In this document: piece by piece, positions 1-12,255 of the stretch
Layout: each line of letters opens with the position of its first letter
How positions within the stretch are numbered: position 1 is the first letter of the stretch
Origin: Aquila chrysaetos chrysaetos
Lineage: Eukaryota; Chordata; Aves; Accipitriformes; Accipitridae
Direction of reading: 5' to 3'
Assembly: GCF_900496995.4 (NCBI RefSeq)
Contig: NC_044011.1
Span: forward strand, 7,410,041 to 7,474,040
Length of the DNA stretch: 64,000 nt
The notes under the pieces: model-generated
Database searches by the model: none
What the model saw: only the letters and a program-made list of their open reading frames with translations
What the model was told of the DNA's origin: nothing
Position numbers and translations under genes: made by a program

Positions 1-2208
1 AATTGTTGTGGAAACCACTGCAAAATAACATTAGCATATAATTAACTGTGGGTCAATTGTCAAAATAGCAATCATAAAGGAGGAAATGGGAGAAGAGACA
101 GAAAGATAGGAATACCCAGCACAAAGTAGGTTTCAGACTTCTAGTGGCTGTGGGTAATATTGAACTTTTAATTCTCATTCTTTGCCTAATTTCCATCCAT
201 CTAGATCCCAAACAACCATCACCAATCAAAAAAAAACAACAACAACATTAAGTGGAATACTTTTTAAGGAGCTCAGGGGAAATGAGACAAAATCAATTTC
301 TGAAAAACTCATTGTGCCCTTATTTGAAAAAGGAAAAGGACTGGATTTCACTCTCCATTGTATCTATGCAATTACAGCAGAACAGAATGTGTCCAGTAAT
401 TTTACAGCTGGGTTTATGCCATCTGCAGAGTAATTCTGGTCCCTCTGATATTGTCTTCTCCTATGGGTTTATGGGCTAGAAGTGATATACGTAGCAGATA
501 TTAATTGCTAGTGTGAAGTATTTGTCAATGTAATTCCAGATTTGGTTTTACAGAAGTGCATGCCCTACTAAAACATTTGAAGGTTATTTGTTTGACCATT
601 TCTGTTCAGCTGCAAAGTTACAGTTCTTTGTTCACTACACAAGACTGGTTTACTAGAGAGCTTTGACTTCTCTTACTCCACTCTTAAATGTGAGGAGTGA
701 AACTAGCTCAGATGGTCCAGGCTGTACAGGTGACCCCTGAGGTCACTTGTGTTCTTCATGAGGCCATCATATACAGGAGGTCACCCAGAAGGACTAATGA
801 TTATCTTGGCAAAAGTGTAAGTCCTGAAGCATCTCAGCAAGGACACAGGTCTTCCTACTTTTCCAATGGTTGGCACAGAATATTAGGTACAACAGGAAGG
901 AAGTAGAACACGAGTTTCTCATTGAGTTAGTAGGACTTCTTTTTCAAGCCAAAATTTAATTATCAAAAAAGATCTTTAAGACAATATGAATGGGTACCTA
1001 AATGGATTTCTAGAAGTAATGATTCATACATCAGAACAGTCCTTCCAGCACATATGTGAGTATCTGTTCCTATTTTTAAAACTTCTAGAATGTAGAAAGA
1101 CTTTTTAATAAATCTGATTTTTTTCTGTAATGATAAAAAACATTTATACTAATATATTGCAGCATTTGAGGGAATCTATGCAAGATATAGACTTGTTTTC
1201 CTTGTTAGGAAAAAAAATTATAAATAGTTTTCAGATTTCAGTGATGTTAGGGTCTATATGAAGTCAAGCAAGTTATTAAAACTAACTGCATTTTCCTTGC
1301 TGTATTTCTGGCTGACACTGAAAATGCTAAATCATCTGATAAAGGAACTTCTGACCTTCAGTTTCAAGTCCTGTTTGTACAGTCCTCGGGCAAGTCATTA
1401 CATTTAAAATCTTTTGAGGATCTCTAAGCATCATTTTCCTTTGTTGTATCTCAATGCTACTAGGAAAGGTCTAGGAAAGGTTGTGTGTATGTAAAACCAG
1501 CCCAAAACCTAAGAACATTGACACTGATTTCAGCTTGGGCAAAGGTGACTTAACATAGCAATTTCACTTGATTGGCGTTGAGCAGTAGATTTAAGAGTCT
1601 CTCTTTAACTGACAGAAATTCCTTCTTGCCTTCTGTGCAGTTAACCTCATTTTGCAACCTTCTAGTTACAGTATGCTCCAATCCTATGATCTTGCTTGGT
1701 CTTAAAGCTCATTTTCAAGGCCAAGATAGGTAGGCTTTAATCCTACTTTTACCATAAAGTAATATTGTGTGATACTGCTGCCCGAAGACTACTTAGGAAA
1801 GTTAAACAAAGGCTTAAATTGGGACAACTTTGGTAGGAAGTCTGAGGATGTGTGAGACAGAGCGATACCTCTGATGCAGATGGGTGGGAAAATACTTCAG
1901 TTAATGCTGAGTGGAAGCATAGGATCCCAATGACTTCAAAAAGTAAAAATATCCTTATAAAGATGGATATAAGGAAGTGATACATAAAAAAGCAACACAA
2001 ATACTAAGAAATCCCCTACAAGGTGAAACTTTGTTTTAGTTAAGGGGCTAAACGCTCACTTGGGACATAGGGATCCTTCCTTTAGCTCCCTTTTTTGCAC
2101 AAGAGGATCCACATTTCCTACCACTCATGTGAGTGAGTCCCTCACCTGGCAGAACAGCCTGGTTTGGATTGCATCAGCTGTTTGTATTGCTGTTTCCCTT
2201 TGCACAAG
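1..2208. other. Upstream non-coding sequence, nothing recognised
   Basis: AT-rich sequence with only short, unconvincing reading frames (the longest are about 80 codons with no family resemblance). No repeat, RNA gene or regulatory element was recognised. Confidence 0.5.
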
Positions 2209-2555
2209 ATCATAGAATCATAGAATCGTTTAGGTTGTAAAAGTCTAAGATCGAGTCCAACTGTCAACCATGCCCACTAAACCATGTCCTGAAGTGCCTT
2301 GTCTACACACTTTTTGAATGCCTCCAGGGTTGGTGACACTACCACTTCCCTGGGCAGCCTGTTCCAATGCCTGACAACCCTTTCAGTAAAGAAATTTTTC
2401 CTAATATCCAGTCTAAACCTCCCCTGCTGCAACTTGAGGCCATTTCCTCTTGTCCTAAAGTTCAAAAGTCTTTGCTGACAGGACTGGGTGTCAGGACTCC
2501 TATCCATCTGCTGAATGTCTGAGACACTAAATACAGTCATGAATCGCCTCTTCTC
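2209..2555 (-). mobile_element. CR1 LINE 3' fragment
   Basis: The left edge reads ATCATAGAATCATAGAATC, the reverse complement of the characteristic CR1 3' terminal repeat. Moving right, the minus strand encodes the C-terminal end of the CR1 ORF2 protein: it includes the string [14 protein letters not shown], which recurs almost identically in the other CR1 copy near 25,630. The copy is heavily 5'-truncated, as is usual for CR1, and has no complete domain. Confidence 0.9.
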
Positions 2556-5001
2556 TACTTCTCGGTGAATTTTCAGATGTTTTATGGAAAGTTAGGCAGC
2601 TTTTTCAGCAAGACTGAGGTGTTTCTCCACCCAGAGAATAACAATTAAGGACACTCGCCAGGGTCTGGAGAGTAGGAAACGTGGGTTAAAGTGTCTCCAG
2701 GGCGAAGAGGCAGCAGCAGATCTGCAGTGCTGAAAAGAAAAGGCAAATCCTGCAATGCGCTTTTTGTTTGCTTCCTAGAAGGCATTTTCACATAAAAGAA
2801 TGAGGCATGGGGTAAAAAAGTGCTCGGACTAAGCACTGTAGATACAGTAAGAGGTCCGTGTCAACTAATCTGGAGACTCATTATTTTGTAATTATTTTGT
2901 TATACGTGAACATTATTTTTCTGTCTTCCTGTGCTTTTTTTTTTTTTTTTTTTAATCTTACAAGGGATGTCATTCTGCAATGCAAATAATTTAGAATCCA
3001 GTTCCCCTACACTGAACACTGGATAATTGCCTCCAGAAAACTTAAAAATGCTTTATAGTTGGAAGGATGGAAGGAGACTCAATGCATCTTATTGAAAAAC
3101 CTCACAGCGATAGGCTCCACGGCCTTGGGATTGCGCACTTGTTGCAGGAGGTATCGGAGAGCCCGTGCCTGGCAGCCACCCGGGAAACACGAAGGTGAGA
3201 GCAGGTTCATGCGGCGTCCTTGAAGATGCCAGTTCAATATGTGCAGCCTGGAGAGGTGGAAAGCAGGAGCAGGCTCCGGTCAAAGGCTGTACGCAGAAGG
3301 GAGCAGCGCAGCCTGCTGCTGGGGAAGGCCAAGGGGATAGTCCCTGCGGAGAAGAGTTGATTGAACGTGGAGTTCTGCTCTCAGCCTTATAAAGGCCCTA
3401 AGGTCCTTACCAGTGGCATTCGTATGGATGATCCAGGTTAGCTGAACATTTAGGGTTAATTCCCAACTTTAACCTCAAAAAATCAGCTGAAAGCAATCAT
3501 TCGGTGTAGGAGTTAATTAAACCCTGAAGACCCAAATAGGCCTTATGAAGCTAGAGTAGGGAAATACTAGACCTTTGAGAGAATGAACATGAGTGTGGAT
3601 ATGTTAAATGAAGTTCGGGGAGGAATTATCCCTTGCATTTTGTTTTACTGCTTATTGAGGATAGATGGAAACGCTGTGAGGAACTTTTCCCACACTGTTC
3701 CAGATTTGAATTGACTGAGAGCCTGTGCAACCCAGCTAACCTTGAACCTTTTGTTTTTATTCCTTCTGCTATGACCTTGGTTTTATACAAGGCTGCTAAA
3801 GCTTGAAAAGTAAATTGCAGGTCTAGTGGGTAACAGCAGCTCAGAGCCTGCAACATACCCCGTGTGTCTGTTTGAATGGCTCTAATGAGGCCAAGGGAGC
3901 TTTGTTTTGAAATCTAGAAGCATGACTGCTCTTGCAGAATTCTGCTCTTTGCAAGGAAAATCATGCCTCATTTGCACAAAGCTAAGACCTTTGGTTTGCC
4001 TCTGGTCGCCACCGCCCTGCATTCTCTGGTTGAGTACTGATGTGGAAGTGCTACAGCTCTGGTCTAATTTTTGTCTCTTTTGGTTAAGCCTTTGGTCAGC
4101 TGATAGTCAAGCTCATTTGGTCTCCTGTTCATAAGGCCTTGAAATTTTCTTGGAAGTAGCCTTAGAAGTCATTTATGATAATAAATTCTGCTATTCTTGC
4201 AGAACAACTGTGTTTCTTTTCTAATACAAGTAAGCTTTTATCAATCAGTACTCATACAGTAACTTTGGCAGGCTTTTGCTTTTCATGCCTCGCTTCACAA
4301 ATTGTGCTTTGATTTGGGGTTTTTTTTGAGAAATACAAAAGCAAGCTAGTGACATAAAACGGTTCTTGAAGCAAAATGTGGAAATCATAATTTATAAAGG
4401 GACATCAAACATAAGCCAAATATAAAATTCTACTGCAGGCTTGATTTTATTTACAGTCAGGAAAAACAGATTAATATTGGAACAAATTTATTAATCCATG
4501 CTTGTTCCAGAGCTTTTCAGACTTTTATACATAGCAAGATAGCAAATGGATGATAAAAGAAAACCCAGGAAATCAGTAACTCAGAACATCAGATTGTTTT
4601 ACTGGCTGGGATTTATTCTATTACACTCTCTTTCTCTCAATAATTATTGTTAGCAACAAAATACCACAGTAAATTACTATGATTTAACACTCATCTGAAT
4701 CAAAATAGCAGTGAGCAAGTGCACATCTGACTACCACCACCGCAGGCCAGTTTTGAGACTCCCTGAGTGCCTGCACTCTGTGTTTCTGCCCCTACAAACG
4801 CTCTCTGCCCTTGCTCTGGGGAAAGAACATGTGTCCAGCCTGCGGCAAGGAGGACCAGGAGAAGTCAACTGCTGCTGACACAACAGGGAAGCAACTGCCC
4901 CAACCTTCCCAGGAGACTTTGATTCCCAAAAAGCTCCAGCCCAGAAAGTGCTCCCAGTGCTAACGCCACCAGTACGTTCCTTTTCACCTGGAGCCCAGGA
5001 G

Positions 5002-5046
5002 CAGGTGGCCCTCGTCCAGGTGGCCCTCACCCAGGTGTCCCTCACC
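5002..5046. repeat. 15-bp tandem repeat, three copies
   Basis: Three adjacent units of CAGGTGGCCCTCGTC type: the first two differ at the last bases and the third has one substitution (GTCC for GGCC). Confidence 0.8.
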
Positions 5047-8000
5047 ACCCTAACGAGGAGCTACGAATTAGTGCAGGCTGGGAGCACAGAAAGCTTCTCT
5101 GCTTCGGGTCTTTTCTGTAGTTTGTGCTGCTTCTGTGCGTGGAGGCAGTACTCTGGGGTGGTAACGCTGCCTGTACGGTGGGTACTGAAGCGCACCATCG
5201 GCGTGGGCTCCTGGAGCTGCTGTACTGCTGTGCCTTGACCTGCGAAGCTGCAGAAGTGGCTTAGAGCAGCCCTGTTTCCTTATTGCTGCTCAGGTCGGGG
5301 AAGAAGGGCACCTGGAGGTAGGAAGGTATGTGCTACCAGCCTGGCTTGTTCATCTTGGAAAAAGCGGTGAATGGCATGGAAAGTGTGTGCCCTGTGCGGG
5401 CAGGCTTGCTTTTTTTTATCTGGGTCATCTTGCTGTTGTGCTGTGGGGAGGGAGGCTGGCTGGGCGGCACGACTGGCTCACCCGTGGGCAGCCTTGTCCC
5501 AGCCTCGTGTGTTCTTGTCCTGCTGGTAGGTAGGAGTTCTGGTTTGGGCACGCACCTCCTCACGGTGCTATTGCTGTGGGAAGCGATTGCTTGACCTGGA
5601 ATGTCTATTTTGGAGAGTTGCTATGTTGCAGGTGGTGTCTCTCTCTGCTAGTGGGCAGTGTAAGCAATAGATGGTTGGGTCGCTTGTGCAACATGGTTTT
5701 AACTTGCCTATCAAGCCAGGGTTTTTTCCTTTTTCTCTTTTTTGCAAAAGAAATATGAAATGTGAGTTATGTGGGGGTGGTGTACAGCTGTGCTGCATAA
5801 CCTGGCTTTCTCTTCACTCTCGCAGCATGACAGGATTGTAGCTCTGGTCTATGGCTTTCTGTCCCCAGCTCTCTCCCTGCTCTCACCTTTGCTAATAGCA
5901 GCTGCGGTGATGAGGGGGAATTCTTCCTGGAATTGCACAGTTGATAGATGAAGGTTGGGCTGCAATCTAAAAAGCCTTCAGTTATCACCCATAATAGACT
6001 TCATTTCTTGAGCTCAGATATTCAAGGCTGTATCTCAGTCATTTCATATACTCGTCTGCAAAAATAAGCAGCTACTGTGGTATTCATTTGGAAAAAGTAA
6101 TCAAAATAGAGCATGTGACACATTTAAAAAAAAGCTACAAAAACTGTTACTTCTGTTCTGTGTATTTAAAACTCAAAACTGAAAAAATCACTCAATTTGG
6201 GGTTTTAAGTTTGGGGTTTTTTTTCCCAGAATCAGATACATAACACCTGCAATGTTTAGTAAATCTATTTTGCTTTCTCATCTGCAAGCTGAGGTCATCT
6301 TTAAAAAGACAAATGCTAACGGGTTGAAGAGGAAGAAATTGTATTGCATGTTTGGTTTTGGTTTAGAAATTCTTGAAATTCTTGATTTCCTATTTATTTT
6401 GTGTGAACACTTTCTGTGGTCTTTATTGATTTGAATGTCCTGTGCTGTCTGAGAGGTAATAATTCCCTTTGAAACTGAGGACAGTTGGTGTTGCAAAGCT
6501 TCTGTAGTGATAGAGGATTGGTGCTGTTTATGTTGAATAGACTTTATTAGTTTCTTGACTGTAGATTAGATCTCTCAAAGAGGAATTTGTGAAGCTGATG
6601 TCACTATTACTTCAGTCAGTGCTGCATTCGATCCTGTTCTGAGTGGGTGAGATCCTGATTTACGGGGTGAAAACCAACCAGTGTGCACAAGCCTCCCAAG
6701 TAAATCGGGAATGAAATCCTCCAATGTCCTGATCAAATCCTGATCCTTTCCCTCCGCTCAAGGGAGCAGCTTCTGCAACTCTGCCAAAGCCAGAAGGGCT
6801 CTGTGTAAATCTTTTGAATGGGTGTTTTTTGTTTCTGCACTGTTCCTGCAAATATTGTTGCAGTTGCTGAAAAGCTTGTGTGTCTTAAAGGTTGGATGAG
6901 TTTCTTTTGTCTGAGTAGACATACTTAAAGGAAAGTGGGCAGTTAGTGAATATAACATGCTCTATTTAAAGGTCATTTTGGAAAGTCCTTTTTCTTCACA
7001 CTTTGCTACTTTCCCTAATGTTGATTGAAAAATGGATCTTCTTTTAGGAACACTATAATCCGCAGTTACTATTTTATCTTGATGCATTTAAGCAGAGTGC
7101 TGCTTTAGCAGGAACTACGTGAAAATGTGCCCAAAAGTGAACTGGTACCCTTGTCCTCAGTCACCTAAAGTGTCTGTGTCACAGTTATTGGGTAAATTAC
7201 TGTGTGGCTTTCTATGACTCAGTGTGTAATCTTCTGTCACATTAATGTTACCCTTGTTGATTTATGCTTGAGAAGTATTGCTTACAGCCTCCTGATATTT
7301 CTCTATATATTTCTAGGCAATCTTACCTTCTCTGCTATCACAATGTCTCCTAGGCTACTTCCTCAATTTTCTTTCTGTAATGTAAGTTTTTAGTTGTCAA
7401 TTTTTTTTAATTTTGAAATTCTATATAGAAAATTTAGTTCCTGAGCATTCTGTCACCAGAATAATATTGTTCTGTATCTGAAATAATGACCACTTCATTA
7501 TGTAATTAGGTTGGCTATTTGCTTGTACTTCTAAATGTAACCATAACAGAAACAGTGACCTGTGTAAGAGTAGTCTGTCCCATCAGTGAAGGTTAATGAA
7601 GACCTAAATTTATTTATTGGGCTCAATTCCTTCTGCATATGCTGGAGTGGGACAGATGATCCTACCCTGGTTTTGGTGCAGCCACATCCACACTGGTGAG
7701 ATGCAGACTTGTTACCTTACTATCTTGGTGTTTCTGCCCAAAATTGATCTTTGCTTCCTTTCTGCATGCTCTGACTGAGGTAGCAAAGCTCTTCGTGCTC
7801 CTTTCGGTAAGGAAGAGTTTAAGCAGTTGGAGGGGGTATGTTGGAGCGACCATCTCTCTCCCTTGTGCCCCGTGGGCCTTGCAATATGCCCGATTGCTAT
7901 GGCATCGAGGGGACAGGCCTGAGGCTTCCCTTGGTTCCTGGGGAGGGAAGGAGGGTATTTTGGGGTGGTGGTATCTCTGGATGCAGTGAGTGTGGAAGGC

Positions 8001-10807
8001 AGGGTAAGTGAAGGGAGCCCCTGGCTCAAACCTTCTCCCCCCACCACCGGAATTGCTCTATTGCCTGAAAATCTGTCTTCCTGACCCCAAATTGAGGGTG
8101 ACCGTCCTTCTTTTCCCTTCCCATCCCCTTATTTTGGCTGCAGTAAATGTTCAAGCTGTGCTGCAGCTGCTGAGAAGCCTTGATCCAGCCTGACGTGAGC
8201 TGTTGTGTTCTGCTCTCCTACCTCTGACAGAAGCGGCTGCGTGCAGCAAGCAAACAGAAGCCCCTTTGCTCAGCCAAGGTGCTGCTGCTGCAATAGTAGC
8301 TGGGCAGAGGTAGGAGTGTGTCCTTGGTGCCCTACTGCTTTGAGCTGCTCCTTGAAGAGTCATGCAATGTATTTGGGGGAAAACATACTCTCTTCTGTGC
8401 TTGTGAGATGAAAACACGAAGTCACAAAATTTACTGTAGCCTTGTGCAGCAGGAAAGGTTTTGCTACAGCTAATTTTTATTGAACATGTTTAACCGGTGT
8501 CTTTAGTGTAATGGGCAATTACCACTTTAAGAGGGAATATCCCAGAAGCTTGCACAGGGGATTGCTGTGTAAGAGATTACTTAACTGAATGCTTCTGAAT
8601 GTCAGCATCTTTGCCACGAGAGTCCCTTAATTTCTTACTAGGTGCAGGAGGTAGCAGGCAAGACTAGCCTGTGTTTGGCAGCTCGGCTCTGCAAGTGGTT
8701 AATGTCTTGCATGGCAAGGAGGCTAACGAGCTTTGGATGTTGGGCAAACTGGCAGCAAATCAGCTCAGGCTTTCCAGCTGTGCAGACCCACCAGTGCAAG
8801 CAGGATGCAGATACCCAAATGGCTTGTGGAGAAACCAGTCACCACCTGGTTTCGTGCAGGTGGCCCTCAAGTGGAGCGTACAGCCGAGAAGGACCTCGGC
8901 TCGAGGCCGTGTGGTGCCTCGTGGTGCTGCTTTCAGCCTTCTGCACTGGCTGGCGAGCCCCAGGGCGCGCAGGCTATGAGGCTGGGCCCAACGTCGTACC
9001 TCGACTAGACCGATGGCACAGCGCAGGAGCACAGCGGGGCTTCTGCTGTGCTAGCCAGCTAGCCCTATTGGGGCCACCAGCTAAGCCATGTCTGCACAGA
9101 AGGAGGTTGGTTTACTCCAGATATCTGACCTAGGTTTTCTGTTTTCCAAGGTAATTCTTCCAGTATTTAACTAATTGGTAATATTAAGAACTGATGAATG
9201 TAGGATGTGTCAAGTACCTGCAGCCTTAATAATAATTAACAAGGATTAATGTGAAAAGTGTTTAGTTTTCTACACCTCCTAGCAGCCTTCATCACTGTTC
9301 TGCAGGGGCACCAGGTTGGTTGGTAATGCCAGTCTGTTGCACCCTTTAAATTGAAGGAGCCCAATTACCATTGTTGCACTCTAAGCATCAATTTTAATAT
9401 TCAGTCTAGACCTTCTCATTAAATATAGATGGGGAAGCCAGAGCATTGCAAAGGTGAAGAATTAAGCTGACCACCTCTCTGGTGTTGAGCATTTCATGTT
9501 TCAGAAGACACAGCAGACATGATTTTAATTTGAAAATGTTAAGCTATGAGCTTTGCAGGGGACAGATGCATGCTGCTTTGTTAGTGAATGCCGCCTTTTA
9601 TCTGCCACGGTTTCCTTTTGTGTTTTTTTGGGGGTGACTAGGCATGTACTTCACAACTAAATAGTAAATTGTTTTAGCAGCATTAGGGACACCTCTTATA
9701 CTGGAATAAGCAACATTTCCCCTGTGCCTTGCACACTTAGCAATGTGTAGGTGGTGTTTTCTGCTTCTCTCCATGCTCTGCACAAGTGATGGTGAATATC
9801 CAAGTGCTGAACTTGAAGTGGTTAATGCTGAGGCACTGAACAAATACAGCTTCTGCTGAGGAAATGTAGTCATCTTGTTTTAGTAATGAGCTTAAAGCAT
9901 TTCAACATCTGCTCTCAGGGAGAAAAAGTAGTGTGGGGGATTTTGTTTGCTTGCTTTCAATCAGGAAAAGTAGCTTTTGATAACTTTGGTATAAAACCAA
10001 AAAAGCATAGGCAACTGAGACTTTTCCTCCATCAAAGAAGGATGCATGGCTTCTGTGCAGCTTAAAACCTGCCCCACTATTACTATTTACTGCTAGTATT
10101 TGAGACCTATCCACTACAGATTTCATCCATCTAATGCAGGCTTGATTGCACAGATCATAGGAAACTAGTCAGGCACAGCATGTTTCTTCCATAGTTGGGA
10201 TGGTATAGTGACAGATTGAGGCTAATATGGGACTACGCTTCTGCTCTCTACTTCCCTGCCAGAAGGCTGCATTTTATGGTAAACTACAGAGGCTGTTGAT
10301 GGATCCACATGTGGTAGCGGGCTGCATGAATCTAACATGATCATTGGGATGTGCTCAGACAATCTCCACTTGCTGTTGAGATTCTGCTTGTGCGTGGTCT
10401 GTGTATGCATTGCCTTCTGCCACTGTGCACTGACAGCAGTGTTGCCTTCATCACAGGGGGTGACCAATCCTTTAGCTGAACGGTCTCCATCAGCAGGTCT
10501 TCCATGTCATTTCCCTCCAGTTTGATAATTGTTTACTGTCAAGAGATGTACTTTGAAGTGTTCTTTAAGTGTGCCTCAGTCTTTCTGTGTTCCTCCCAAA
10601 TCTGTGCCTGTATGTTGGAGAAGACAATACACGTGCATGTTCCATAGGTACAAATATCCTACAGAATAAAAAGGCTAGAAGTTGGCTACTTGCTTGAAAT
10701 CTGTGTGTGTACGTACTGCAGGGCAGAATTCTTTCTGTCCCAGGAGGTCCATCCTTTTTGGTTGCAGTAGGTAGCAAGAATCACTGGAAAGGGCCAAAGA
10801 AACTTTT

Positions 10808-10822
10808 GTTGTTGTTGTTGTT
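10808..10822. repeat. (GTT)5 microsatellite
   Basis: Five perfect GTT units directly visible in the sequence. Confidence 0.9.
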
Positions 10823-11324
10823 ATGCCTCAGGAGACTGAACTAATCTGCAGGAAAAGTTTCTAATGCTCTGCTCCTATTTTGTTCTTCTCTTAGGCAATC
10901 TCTGGGGAAACTTCAGCACACGTTTCGTTGTGCAGTCTGATTGCTTTGGAGATTAAGGGATGATCAGTGGCTGGGCCTCTTGTAGTTGAGCATTCAAGGC
11001 TTTCCAGGAGCCCTTTGGCAGCCAAAAATGGCATCAGACAGGTGATGCACTCCAATGGCTGGATGTAAACATCTGAAAGGGACAGGGGACTGTTACTACT
11101 TTGCCCCTAGCAATTTTTTTCCTCCCCCCTTCTACAATGCTATTGACACTTCAGAGACCTGACCTTTTCTCAGTGTTGGCACTTGGGGTAAATCATCCTT
11201 TAAGAAAATGTTTCCTGGAGCTGTTGTGTGCCTGGGAGATTATGAAGTTTAAGTTTTGCTTGCATGGTGGTGCAGCTGATCAGACAGGTAAGTGTCAGCC
11301 TTGGCCCAAAAAGCTATGTGCAGG

Positions 11325-12250
11325 TGTTTTGGGTTTGTGTGTTGGGGTTTTGGTAGTGGGGAAGGGTTTGCAGGGGTGGCTCCTGTGAGAAGCTGCTAGA
11401 AGCTCCCCCAGCTCCACGTTGGACCTGCTGCTGGCCAAGGCTGACCCATAGTGCTGGTGGTAGTCCCTCTGGGAGAACAGATTTAAGAAGGGAAATGTGC
11501 AGTGAGGGAGGGGATCACAATGTGAGAGGAACCCCTCTGCAGACACCGAGGTCAGTGAGGAAGGAGGGGAGGAGGGGATGCCCCCGCAGCCCGTGGTGAG
11601 ACGGCAGCTGTCCCCCCCAGCCCATGGAGGGGAGCGGGGGCCCCTCAAGATGGCCAGGACTGCCTGGGAAAGCCCGCGCTGGAGCAGTCTGTGCCTGAAG
11701 GACTGCAGCCTGTGGAAGGGACCCACATGGGAGCAGTTCGTGAAGAACTGCAGCCCAGGGGAAGGACCCACGTTGGAGAAGTTGGTGGAGGACTGTCTCC
11801 CGTGGGAGGGACCCGACACTGGAGCAGGGGAAGAGTGTGAGGAGTCCTCCCCCTGAGGAGGAAGGAGCGGCAGAGACAAGGTGTGATGAACTGACCCCAA
11901 CCCCCATTCCCCGTCCCCCTGCGCCGCTGGGGGGAGGAGGTGGAGAAATGGGGAGTGGGGTTGAGCCGGGAAGGAGGGAGGGGTGGGGGGAAGGTGTTCT
12001 AAGGTTTGGTTCTACTTCCTAATATCTTTGTTTTGATTTGATTGGTAGTAAATTAAATTGATTTTGTTTCTTCCCCAAGTTGAGTCTGGTTTTTGCCTGT
12101 GACCATAAGTGGTGACTGATCCCTCCCAGTCCTTGTCTCGACCCACAAGATTTTCCTTATGTTTTCTCCTCCCCATCCCACCGGGGGTGAGGAAGGAGTG
12201 AGGGAGCAGCTGCCTGGTCCTTTGTTGTCGGCTGGGCTGAAACCATGGCA
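11325..12250 (+). mobile_element. Avian ERV solo LTR, family A copy 1 (gene-sense)
   Basis: The element starts TGTTTTGGGTTTGTG, ends GGGCTGAAACCATGGCA, and is flanked by a perfect 5-bp target duplication GCAGG (11,320-11,324 and 12,251-12,255). This is a textbook TG...CA solo LTR of 926 bp. Orientation is inferred from a TATA-like ATTTAAGAAG (11,481-11,490) followed far downstream by a degenerate polyadenylation-like GTAAATTAAA and a T-rich U5-like segment. It contains 45-bp tandem units (11,719-11,808) that are open in one frame. A 5-bp duplication is typical of ERVL-type integration, but I cannot name the subfamily. It lies about 4 kb upstream of the CpG island, in the direction of the gene. 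Confidence 0.85.
11719..11808 (+). repeat. 45-bp (15-codon) tandem repeat inside the LTR
   Basis: Two adjacent 45-bp units begin GGACCCAC at 11,719 and 11,764; more degenerate units flank them. In the LTR sense strand they read GPTWEQFVKNCSPGE and GPTLEKLVEDCLPWE, so the period preserves the reading frame. The same module is visible in reverse complement in the LTRs at 31,759, 36,895 and 59,552. Confidence 0.8.
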
Positions 12251-12255
12251 GCAGG

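Larger units (their letters stand above)
2556..11319. other. Upstream non-coding sequence with GC-rich patches
   Basis: Mostly AT-rich DNA. Two patches, about 4,740-5,330 and 8,640-9,130, are richer in G+C and hold longer but featureless reading frames on several strands at once, typical of base-composition artefacts. Poly-T (about 2,934-2,953), a 15-bp minisatellite (5,002-5,046) and a GTT microsatellite (10,808-10,822) are the only repeats I could mark. No gene was recognised. Confidence 0.45.

Noticed and set aside
8642..9133. 163-codon open frame in a GC-richer patch upstream of the gene
   Set aside because: Overlapping open frames occur in other phases and on the other strand, and no family resemblance, splice signals or promoter was seen.
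11295..11900. 201-codon minus-strand frame rich in Ser/Pro (and equivalents in the other LTR copies)
   Set aside because: It is the antisense of the LTR's 45-bp repeats, which are open in several frames because the period is a multiple of three.
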